Source: Bacteroidales bacterium (GTDB taxonomy: Bacteria; Bacteroidota; Bacteroidia; Bacteroidales; WCHB1-69). From it: a stretch of 48,498 bases of DNA. Each line of letters starts with the position of its first letter. Position 1 is the stretch's first letter. The DNA is taken from the NCBI GenBank assembly GCA_016285145.1, contig JAEEQE010000021.1, positions 1 through 48,498 on the forward strand, written 5' to 3'. Below, in pieces: positions 1-6,551 of this stretch. The translations under genes were made by a program, and so were the position numbers. The notes below the pieces were generated by a model, which was not told the origin of the DNA, did no database searches, and worked only from the letters and a program-made list of their open reading frames with translations.

Positions 1-1
1 C

Positions 2-637
2 GTCAACTACCCGCCATGCGGCGCGGGCCACGACGTGAGCTACGACGGCCATGTGTACCACACGGTGCGCGTGGGCTGCGAGTGCTGGCTGCAGGAGAAC
101 CTGCGCAACACTCATTATGCCGACGGCACGGATGTTCCGGCGAGCATGGTGTACGGCGACGACCCGTCCAACGAGGATGGCTTCGGCCTGTTGTACACGT
201 GGTACAGCGCGGTGAAGGTTGCGGAAGGCGACAACAGCGCGGTGCCTGCCGACAGCGTGGCTCCGATGGGCGAGCATTACGTGAAGGGCATCTGTCCGGA
301 CGGCTGGGCGTTGCCGACATCGGCGCAGTACGACGACCTGTGGCAGAACGGCTACGGCACGAGCGGTGTGAAGGACAAGGATGCCCAGTACTGGCTGCCG
401 GGCTATGCGGGCACGGACCCGAACTGCTACTTCAACGCAAGAGGCGCCGGCTACTATGACCCGACGACGGGTCGCTACTACAACCTGCTGGGCGACACCT
501 ACTTCTGGACGGGCGAATCCGCCCCGGATTCCGCAATGGGCCAGTGCAGCGTGATCACGCACACGTGCCCTGACATCGTGAGCCAGGAGCAGCTCAAGGT
601 CCGCGGCCAAAGCGTGCGATGCGTGGAGAAGAAGTAA
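2..637 (+). CDS. FISUMP-domain surface protein, 3' end only
   Basis: The reading frame is open from the left edge and stops at 635-637, so the start lies outside the window. The visible 211 residues match the FISUMP domain (Fibrobacter succinogenes major paralogous domain), common in large secreted or surface proteins of Bacteroidetes and Fibrobacteres: an initial tyrosine-rich strand, then a motif of the type VxVGxxCWLQENLRxTxYADG, a central GICPDGWALPTSAQYDD segment, and the closing SVRCVEKK strand. Several cysteines suggest an exported protein. The precise role of the family is unknown; adhesion or surface display is an inference. The region is very GC-rich compared with the RHS tips further right. 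A strong terminator follows directly, so this is the last gene of its transcript. Confidence 0.85.
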   Translation, partial: VNYPPCGAGHDVSYDGHVYHTVRVGCECWLQENLRNTHYADGTDVPASMVYGDDPSNEDGFGLLYTWYSAVKVAEGDNSAVPADSVAPMGEHYVKGICPDGWALPTSAQYDDLWQNGYGTSGVKDKDAQYWLPGYAGTDPNCYFNARGAGYYDPTTGRYYNLLGDTYFWTGESAPDSAMGQCSVITHTCPDIVSQEQLKVRGQSVRCVEKK

Positions 638-670
638 CGCATAATTCTCCTAAACGAAAGAATAGAGTCA

Positions 671-700
671 AGGCACCCTCCCATCGGAGGGTGCCTTTTT
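671..700 (+). terminator. Rho-independent terminator
   Basis: An 11-bp perfect stem (671-681 with 686-696), a 4-base CATC loop and a following T run at 696-700. It lies 33 bases after the stop of the FISUMP gene. Confidence 0.9.
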
Positions 701-817
701 AGTTAATGGGCAACCGCTAACCGAAGAAAAAAATGTCCACGAAAATAAGGATTAAGCTGGCATTCTCCGTTGTCAGGTTCTGCCATGGTGGGGGCGTTGA
801 GGTGTTGAGGCGAGGGG

Positions 818-848
818 GTTAAAAAGCTAAGAAACTAAGGAGTTAAGG
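818..848. repeat. Degenerate AAGAAACTAAGGAGTTAAG simple repeat
   Basis: Patch of loosely repeated units built from aagaaactaa and ggagttaag. Related patches lie at 1217-1276, 18630-18652 and 44436-44480, always between genes. Confidence 0.6.
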
Positions 849-872
849 GGTGGGGGTGTTCTTCCGCAGCAC

Positions 873-1200
873 ACATCGTCCTTTTCGCGGCGTGCACATT
901 TCTTCTCCGCCTCACACGCGTGCCGCGCCGCGACTGCCACACGCTGTTTTCCACTCCCCACACTGCGCTCCCTGTGGTCGCTTATGTGAGGTTAATAATA
1001 TTATGTCCCTTCGGGACATCCTTGGTGGTTGTCATAAAGATGGCGTTAGTGTACGGCCTCGGAGAGGCCGAATCCTAATAACCCCACACAAGCGTAAGCG
1101 CAGTGTGGGGATTGACGGCGCCATGTGGACTCTCGCGGCGCGGCAGGCGCGTGCCACGGAGAATGGAATGGGACCGCCGCGAAACGAAAGGGCTTGCCCT
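873..1200. mobile_element. MITE-like element with ~60-bp terminal inverted repeats, copy 1
   Basis: The left end (about 873-934) and right end (about 1133-1200) are imperfect inverted repeats of each other; both carry TCGCGGCG blocks and a TCTCCG/CGGAGA block. A second nested inverted pair, CCCCACACTGCGCT near 955-968 against AGCGCAGTGTGGGG near 1096-1110, lies inside. The inner part, including GGTCGCTTATGTGAGGTTAAT, recurs at 1626-1650 in copy 2. No transposase is encoded, so a non-autonomous element or a large structured intergenic repeat is the best description. The frames through it are not convincing coding sequence. Confidence 0.6.
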
Positions 1201-1216
1201 TGGAAGTGTTGAGGGG

Positions 1217-1276
1217 TGGAACTAAGAAACTAAGGAGTTAAGAAACTAAAGAGTTAAGAAGTTAAGGAACCAAGAA
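1217..1276. repeat. AAGAAACTAAGGAGTTAAG simple repeat, longest copy
   Basis: Four to five degenerate units in tandem, grading into a patch of accaagaacc units. Same family as 818-848. Confidence 0.65.
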
Positions 1277-1282
1277 CCAAGA

Positions 1283-1348
1283 CCAGAGACCAAAGAACAA
1301 CATCCAATCGCCAATGCCAAAGGCCAATAGCCAATGGCCAACGGCTAA
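1283..1348. repeat. GCCAAT-type simple repeat
   Basis: Succession of GCCAATNGCCAATGGCCAA-like units. The same family fills the nrdD-nrdG gap (34787-34881) and occurs in 47185-47265 and 42040-42075. Confidence 0.65.
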
Positions 1349-1506
1349 CTGCGATTGCCGGACAATCTCCGGGTTTGCCCGATCTTTTCCCCCGCCTTCT
1401 CCCACCGGCGCCGGATCTCCGCGGTGAGTTTGCCGCTGGGGTCGCGTACGATGCGGATTTTGTCGGCGTGGGCGAAGATGGTGTTCGCCAACTCGTAACG
1501 TGAATG
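1345..1506 (-). pseudogene. Gene fragment, unknown
   Basis: On the minus strand a 53-codon stretch with no start codon reads as coding-like sequence (a hydrophobic start, then a charged helix with KIRIVRDPSGKLTAEIRRR and WEKAGEKIGQTRRL) and ends at a TAG. It is preceded by a stop in the same frame. I do not recognise the family. It sits between the two MITE-like elements and looks like the C-terminal remnant of a gene destroyed by insertions. It could also be chance. Confidence 0.25.
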
Positions 1507-1525
1507 TCACCTGCTCTCCGCCGCA

Positions 1526-1858
1526 CATACCATCTATTTCGCGGCGAGCACATCCCTTCTCCGTCTCACACGTGTGTCGCGCCGCGACTGCCCCCGCGGC
1601 TTTCCACTCCCCACACTGCGCTCCCTGTGGTCGCTTATGTGAGGTTAATGGGATAATGTCCCCCTGGGACATCCGTACTGGTTGTCACGAAAAGGAACGA
1701 GGTCTGGGGCATGGCGCCGCGATATTGTGTGCAGACATACTCAAGGCTACCAATTTGTCGTCCCTGTCGGAACGGGAATTCGGAAAAGATGCACATATGC
1801 GTGCGATCGCGGCGCAGCACAAGCCTGCCACGGAGAATGAATGAAACCGCCGCGAATT
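1526..1858. mobile_element. MITE-like element, copy 2
   Basis: Left end with TTTCGCGGCGAGCACAT (about 1528-1590) and right end (about 1803-1858) with CCACGGAGAATGAATG are inverted copies, as in copy 1. The inner part shares CCACTCCCCACACTGCGCTC and the following bases with copy 1, then diverges. The length is nearly the same as copy 1. No transposase is visible. Confidence 0.55.
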
Positions 1859-1976
1859 TTTGATGTTAAAGAGTTGCAAAGATACCAATTTTTTGCAACT
1901 GTGCAGATAGAGTGCAATGTTAGGAAGTATTTTTGCAAAGCTTATGGAAGGGATGGGTTTGGCAATGGGATTTTGT

Positions 1977-1984
1977 TATTTTTG
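1977..1984 (+). promoter_or_regulatory. Candidate -7 box for the retron operon
   Basis: TATTTTTG fits the Bacteroidetes -7 consensus TAnnTTTG. A good TTTG -33 box at the usual 19-21 base spacing is not seen. A second TATTTTTG stands at 1928-1935. Either could drive the RNA and the two genes downstream. A small perfect hairpin (GTGGGA at 2043 with TCCCAC at 2057) lies between it and the retron RNA. Confidence 0.35.
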
Positions 1985-2118
1985 TAAGCAGAAAATATTA
2001 GTCACACTTTATTAGTATTCAATAAATTATAAAATGAAGGCTGTGGGATGGCGATGTCCCACCCAATATTACAAACTGCTAAACGCTCTTTGAAACGATT
2101 GTCACTTCGCTACTGAAT

Positions 2119-2426
2119 TAGAATTGCTGTCTCGCCTTAGGGATGGCGTGTCTGCCGTCATCGGCAGACGATGGGAGGTGCCTTCACCGGCACTTTGCCC
2201 TGGTTGGAATGTCAGTTCAGAAGCCGCGCACGTGCCGTCCCGGATCACGCACGGGCTCGCGCGCAGACGGCAGTTGCTACCTTCGGTACTCCGTAGCCTC
2301 AGTCGCAACTGCATGGCAACTGCGTCCTTCGGTACTTCGTACCTTCAGTCGCAGTTGGCTTTTCTTCAAGAAACCTGAAGTAATATCGGCGGAGAGACAG
2401 TCGTGGATAAGACAACAATAATTCTA
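2119..2426 (+). ncRNA. Candidate retron msr-msd RNA
   Basis: The 300 bases before the reverse transcriptase contain no credible ORF but dense secondary structure. The two ends pair: TAGAATTG (2119-2126) with CAATAATTCTA (2416-2426), CTGTCTC (2127-2133) with GAGACAG (2394-2400), and GCC with GGC (2388-2390), which is how retron a1 and a2 arms behave. Inside are an 8-bp hairpin at 2149-2168 (loop TCAT), a GTGCC/GGCAC hairpin at about 2178-2193, and two long hairpins at about 2270-2310 and 2314-2358 whose bases are GCAGTTGC/GCAACTGC pairs and whose loops repeat CCTTCGGTACT. These last two would be the msd. The exact ends and the branching guanosine are not determined. Confidence 0.65.
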
Positions 2427-2437
2427 CAATAGAAAAA

Positions 2438-3613
2438 ATGAGACGAACAGATAACACAATGGAGCAGACGGTGACGCACGACGTTCAATCCCCCACAAAG
2501 GATGTGTCGGTGCGCCTGCGTGACCTTTGGCGTTGTCTCGAAAGCAAACAGGATTTGCTTCGCCTCATCAACATCGCTTTAGAAGGCTTGTATGGCGATA
2601 TGGCACAAATAGTCAGTATGAAACAGCTGGCGAACATGGCTTATACCGCCAACGGGGAACACCGTTACACCTCCTTCCGGATTCCCAAAAAGAAGAGGGG
2701 TGAATTCCGTTCCATCGATGCCCCTATAGCGCCGTTGAAAAACATACAACGGGCGCTCAACAGCGTGCTTCAGGCGGTGTACACGCCCCATCAGGCGGTC
2801 ATGGGGTTCGTGCCAGGTCGCTCGGTGGTGGACAATGCCCGCGTGCATCTCTCACAACGGTACATCTACAATATCGATCTGAAAGACTTCTTCCCATCCG
2901 TCCATTCGGGGCGCGTATATGCCCGATTGCTTGCCAAGCCTTTCTCCCTGCCGCCGGAAATTGCCAGTCTCATTTGCGACCTTTGCTGTTTTACCAACAG
3001 CGACGGGAACAAGGTGCTGCCCCAAGGAGCCCCCACCTCTCCGATTATCACCAACATCATCTGCGAGCGGATGGATCGAAAATTGCAAAAGTTAGCCAAA
3101 GCATACGGACTTCATTATACCCGATATGCGGACGACATCACCTTCAGCGGCAGCAAATATGTGTTTGCATCGGACGGACGTTTTTGTTCGCTCCTGAACC
3201 ATATTGTAGAAGAGGAGGAACATTTCACCATTAACTGGAACAAGACCCGCTTGGGACATCGGGGCAAGAGGCAGGAGGTGACAGGCGTTACGGTGAATGA
3301 GAAACCCAACGTGTCGCGCAGCTATGTGCGGCAGCTGAGAACCTTGCTGCACAACTGGGAGATGAACGGATACAAAAAAGCCCAGGCCGATTTTCTGGCG
3401 CACTATGTGACGACCAATACCCGCAACCTGCAATGGAAAGGCACGCATAAAATTGAGAATATCATTGCTGGTAAACTGCTCTATATGAAGATGGTAAAGG
3501 GCGAAACGGATTCCACCTACAAAGGCCTGAAGATTCGGTTTGACCAGCTTATGGAAAACCACCGGGAAGATATCAACACATTAGCCAAATTATATAAGAA
3601 CAACAGGATATGA
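2438..3613 (+). CDS. Retron-type reverse transcriptase
   Basis: A 391-residue reverse transcriptase. RT motifs appear in order: RIPKKKRGEFRSIDAP (81-96), GFVPGRSVVDNARVH (123-137) holding the retron NAxxH signature at 133-137, the first catalytic Asp in NIDLKDFF (D147), LPQGAPTSP (194-202), the catalytic YADD at 230-233, and VTG at 281-283, the second retron signature. It lacks the maturase and endonuclease regions of group II introns. Retron RTs copy part of a neighbouring RNA into multicopy single-stranded DNA, and many retrons are anti-phage systems in which a partner protein is the effector. The likely template RNA lies just upstream. The stop overlaps the start of the next gene by four bases (ATGA), so the two are translated together. 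An alternative start is Met8. Confidence 0.9.
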   Translation: MRRTDNTMEQTVTHDVQSPTKDVSVRLRDLWRCLESKQDLLRLINIALEGLYGDMAQIVSMKQLANMAYTANGEHRYTSFRIPKKKRGEFRSIDAPIAPLKNIQRALNSVLQAVYTPHQAVMGFVPGRSVVDNARVHLSQRYIYNIDLKDFFPSVHSGRVYARLLAKPFSLPPEIASLICDLCCFTNSDGNKVLPQGAPTSPIITNIICERMDRKLQKLAKAYGLHYTRYADDITFSGSKYVFASDGRFCSLLNHIVEEEEHFTINWNKTRLGHRGKRQEVTGVTVNEKPNVSRSYVRQLRTLLHNWEMNGYKKAQADFLAHYVTTNTRNLQWKGTHKIENIIAGKLLYMKMVKGETDSTYKGLKIRFDQLMENHREDINTLAKLYKNNRI

Positions 3614-4569
3614 AACTGAACAGAATAATGGGGCTTACCCCCAGCAAAGAAATGGAGCCGATAGCTACCGGCTTCACGGCTCTTGACATAAAAACGAACG
3701 GCTTGCCTATTGGGGAAATAACGACCATTGCCGGACGACCAGGGATGGGCGATACGGCTTTTGCCGTCTCCCTGCTGCGCAATATCGGGGTGATTCAGAA
3801 AGTACCCTCGGCCTATCTGTCGTTAGATGTGTCTGAGTTTGAGATTGTAAAAAGACTGAAGGCCTCTTTGACAGGCCGTTGGGAGGTTGATCAGAGAAGA
3901 CAGAATGGGCCGTCGCTCCCCAAAGCGGTGATTGAAGAATTCGAGAGTGCCGGCTTCCTCCATCGGACCGAACAGGATAAGAATCTTGTTTGGCATGATA
4001 ATGAAAAGTATCAGGCTGACAATGCCCTGAAACTGATGAAAGAGGCCCCAGTGTGGATAGAACACGACTTGTGCGTGACCATGAATGAGATTATCAGTCG
4101 TATGGAGCGTTTGCATCAGGAGAATAACGTTCGCATTTTCTTTATTGATAGTCTGAAAGAGATGCTTCTTACAGGCAAATACGAAGTGTTAGCACAGGAG
4201 ATCATAAAATTGCGTCAGGCAGCCCACCGATTGAAGGTGGCGGTAGTTGTAGTCGCCCCATTAAATCGTTCGGTGGAGATTCGTGCCGGGAGCAGACGGC
4301 CCATGTTAAGCGACTTGAGAGACTTTGGACACCTTGAGTTGCTTTCCTCATTGGTGATGCTCCTTTATCGTCCGGAATATTATTGTATTGAGGTATTTGA
4401 AGACGATACTCCGTGTAAAAACATGGCTGAAATCTTGGTTGAAAAGAACTGTTATGGAGGGATGGGAGATGTGCGTATGCGCTATGTCAACCATGTCAGT
4501 TTCCGGGAGGTGGTATGTGAAGGGGATTATTATCCGGCCCCGAAGATCTACAATGCCTCCTTTGATTAG
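3610..4569 (+). CDS. DnaB-like RecA-fold ATPase, retron partner
   Basis: 319 residues resembling only the C-terminal RecA-fold motor of the replicative helicase DnaB: TGFTALDIKTNGLPIGEIT (20-38), a P-loop position GRPGMGDTAF (42-51), SLDVSEFEIVKRL (71-83) at the place of the DnaB SLEMS motif, a Walker B-like VRIFFID (174-180), and VVVVAPLNRSVE near 217. The helical N-terminal domain that DnaB needs for hexamers and primase binding is absent. The Walker A lysine, GxGK in DnaB, is Asp48, so ATP hydrolysis may be lost or altered. The gene starts inside the stop of the reverse transcriptase, which makes it the probable effector or a structural partner of the retron. Its function is inferred from position only; a domesticated or decaying helicase is the alternative. 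Confidence 0.75.
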   Translation: MKLNRIMGLTPSKEMEPIATGFTALDIKTNGLPIGEITTIAGRPGMGDTAFAVSLLRNIGVIQKVPSAYLSLDVSEFEIVKRLKASLTGRWEVDQRRQNGPSLPKAVIEEFESAGFLHRTEQDKNLVWHDNEKYQADNALKLMKEAPVWIEHDLCVTMNEIISRMERLHQENNVRIFFIDSLKEMLLTGKYEVLAQEIIKLRQAAHRLKVAVVVVAPLNRSVEIRAGSRRPMLSDLRDFGHLELLSSLVMLLYRPEYYCIEVFEDDTPCKNMAEILVEKNCYGGMGDVRMRYVNHVSFREVVCEGDYYPAPKIYNASFD

Positions 4570-4609
4570 TATGCCGTTTTAACGGTCGGGAATCAAAATC
4601 CAATCGTTG

Positions 4610-4999
4610 TCAAATTAAGCACACGCGGCGCAGCTCTTCGGAGAATCGGATAATGCCATCCTGGATTCTTTGTACGGTCTTTGCCGAAGGACGGCTTTTG
4701 CCTGTGGCATAGTGGCTGAGCTGATGCCGGTTAATGCCGGTTATGGTTTGAAGATCGGCGAGGTTGAGCCTGCCGTTGATGTAATGGAGAAAACTGGCGG
4801 TATCGAATTTGTACTCGAATGCCATTTCTGGCAATGAAGGAAGCATAGCCTTCGCTTCCTCGTATGAGTTCTGCAGGTCGGCGATGGTGGCTTCCACCGT
4901 TTTTCCCATTCCAATGAAACCGATCTTATGGTTTTGTTGCGGAATGGCCGTGAAAGTGCCGTCGCTGTTTCTCTCAATAATTACTGTTACATTTTCCAT
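4610..4999 (-). CDS. HicB-family antitoxin with HTH domain
   Basis: 129 residues. The first ~60 form the HicB partial RNase H fold (TVIIERNSDGTFTAIPQ, then GMGKTVEATIADLQNSYEEA), and the C-terminal half is a Xre-type helix-turn-helix with LADLQTITGINRHQLSHYATG. HicB proteins neutralise the mRNA-cleaving HicA toxin and repress their own operon. No full-length HicA is present on either side: only an 18-codon ORF precedes it. An almost perfect palindrome overlaps the promoter at 5108-5132 and would suit autorepression. It converges with the retron operon, with 40 bases between the stops. It is either an orphan antitoxin or a solitary regulator; HicB identity is firm, the missing toxin is what the sequence shows. 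Confidence 0.85.
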   Translation of the reverse strand: MENVTVIIERNSDGTFTAIPQQNHKIGFIGMGKTVEATIADLQNSYEEAKAMLPSLPEMAFEYKFDTASFLHYINGRLNLADLQTITGINRHQLSHYATGKSRPSAKTVQRIQDGIIRFSEELRRVCLI

Positions 5000-5025
5000 A
5001 TCCTGTTTGTTTTAGGAGGATTACT

Positions 5026-5082
5026 TTACATTAACACCTGATTGCTGCTTTCAACTTCTTTTTTCAATTCGGTTATCTTCAT
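5026..5082 (-). pseudogene. 18-codon ORF, possible HicA remnant
   Basis: ATG at 5082, TAA at 5026-5028, 27 bases before the hicB start. The encoded peptide begins MKITELKKEVES, similar in opening to HicA toxins (a MK-x-x-EL start followed by a helix), but stops before the dsRNA-binding core and the catalytic histidine. It could be a truncated toxin gene, a leader peptide or nothing. Confidence 0.3.
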
Positions 5083-5107
5083 CGCTCGTACACTTAATCC
5101 ACCGCTG

Positions 5108-5132
5108 CAAAAATATACAATTGATTATTGTA
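5108..5132 (-). promoter_or_regulatory. Promoter with palindromic operator before hicB
   Basis: The minus-strand -7 box TATTTTTG (5108-5115) is followed upstream by the inverted repeat TACAAT-5-ATTGTA (5116-5132), which occupies the gap between the -7 and -33 positions. That placement suits repression by the HTH-bearing HicB protein. Confidence 0.55.
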
Positions 5133-5213
5133 TCCAATACACAAATGGATATTTATATTAACAGGGTTATGAACAATAAAGAAGGGGGATGCTTACTGGT
5201 TTGGCGGTAGGTT

Positions 5214-6551
5214 TTAAAGCCCTTCCCCCAGCGGTTTCACAAGACGGTCGATGTCGCCGGCGCCGATGGTGAGGAGCACATCGGGGCGGTGCGCCTGCAG
5301 GTAGGGGAGAAGCTCCTCTTTCGGCAGCACCCGTTTGCTCGGATGCCTGATGAGGGAGAGCAGCCACTCGGAAGTGATGCCGGGGATGGGTTTTTCGCGG
5401 GCGGGGTAGATGGGCAGCAGGATGATGTCGTCCAGCAGGGCCAGCACCTCCGCGAACTGGGGTGCGAAGTCACGGGTGCGGCTGTATAGGTGGGGCTGGA
5501 AGACGCCGCAGATGCGCTTGCCGGGATAGGTGTTGCGCACAGCGGTGATGAACGAGCGCATCTCTTCCGGATGGTGGGCGTAGTCGTCGATGTAAACCAG
5601 GTCCTCACGGTCAAGGATGTAGTCGAAACGGCGCTTCACGCCGGCGAAGGTCCGTATCTTTTCCAGAATATGTTCCCGCGACAGGTGGATGCCCGCTTGC
5701 GTCTCTTCTGTGACGGCGGCGATGGCGGCGGTGGCGTTCAGCACGTTGTAGCGTCCGTTGGCATGGAGCGTCAGGCTGCTGATCTCCCCAGCGGGGGTGT
5801 GCAGGTCGAAGGTGATGTTGTTGGGCGCGGTCCGCAGGTTGCCGGCGCGGTAGTCGGCACGGTCGCCCATGCCGTACACGATCTTGTGCGGATGCATGAT
5901 CAGGTGCTCGATGCTCTCCTCCACCACGACGGTGCGCGCCTGCGAGGCGAACTGGCGGAAAGCGTCAATGAGCTGCTCACGGGTGCCGTAAATGTCCAGA
6001 TGGTCGGCATCCATGGAGGTAATGACGGCCACGGAGGGATGGAGTGTGAGGAACGAGCGGTCGTATTCGTCGGCCTCGGCCACTGCCATGACGGGATGCT
6101 CCCCTAAGACGAGATTGTCGTCGAAATTTTTGGCGATGCCGCCGATGAATCCGGCGATGCTGACCTCCGGGGCCAGCAGATGACACACCATCGAGGTGGT
6201 GGTGGTCTTGCCGTGGGTGCCGGCTACGGCGATGGAGGGCATCCGCTCGGTGATGTGTCCCAGCACCTGTGAGCGTTTGTACATGGGTGTGCCCTTCTGT
6301 ATGAAATGCTGGAATTCGGCGTTGGTGCGCGGCACGGCAGGCGTATAGACTACAAAATCCACGTTTTCAGGAATGTGGGCGCAGTTGTCGTCGAAGTGGA
6401 TGACCGCCCCCTTCGTTGTCAGCATGTCGGTGATGGGGGAGGGGGTGAGGTCATAGCCGTAGATGCTGTCCCCCTCGGCCAGGAAATACTGGGCCAGCGC
6501 GCTCATGCCGATGCCACCGATGCCGAGAAAGTAGATTCTTTTATTTGTCAT
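5214..6551 (-). CDS. murC: UDP-N-acetylmuramate-L-alanine ligase
   Basis: 445 residues, close to the family norm. MurC adds L-alanine to UDP-MurNAc with ATP, the first amino-acid step of peptidoglycan precursor synthesis in the cytoplasm. Seen: the UDP-binding glycine motif FLGIGGIGMSALAQY (8-22), the Mur ligase P-loop AGTHGKTTTT (110-119), EADEYDRSF in the central domain, and YAHHPEEM in the C-terminal domain. The start overlaps the 3' end of the OmpA/PD40 gene by 11 bases, so it is the last gene of the tpiA-OmpA-murC transcript. In most bacteria murC is in the dcw cluster; here it stands alone. Confidence 0.97.
   Translation of the reverse strand: MTNKRIYFLGIGGIGMSALAQYFLAEGDSIYGYDLTPSPITDMLTTKGAVIHFDDNCAHIPENVDFVVYTPAVPRTNAEFQHFIQKGTPMYKRSQVLGHITERMPSIAVAGTHGKTTTTSMVCHLLAPEVSIAGFIGGIAKNFDDNLVLGEHPVMAVAEADEYDRSFLTLHPSVAVITSMDADHLDIYGTREQLIDAFRQFASQARTVVVEESIEHLIMHPHKIVYGMGDRADYRAGNLRTAPNNITFDLHTPAGEISSLTLHANGRYNVLNATAAIAAVTEETQAGIHLSREHILEKIRTFAGVKRRFDYILDREDLVYIDDYAHHPEEMRSFITAVRNTYPGKRICGVFQPHLYSRTRDFAPQFAEVLALLDDIILLPIYPAREKPIPGITSEWLLSLIRHPSKRVLPKEELLPYLQAHRPDVLLTIGAGDIDRLVKPLGEGL

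Noticed and set aside
850-1212. 120-codon plus-strand frame in the first repeat element.
   Set aside because: It consists of the inverted repeats and inner hairpin sequence; no protein character.
2438-3613. Group II intron or diversity-generating retroelement as source of the reverse transcriptase.
   Set aside because: No maturase or HNH region, no intron domain V hairpin, no template/variable repeat pair; NAxxH and VTG motifs point to a retron.
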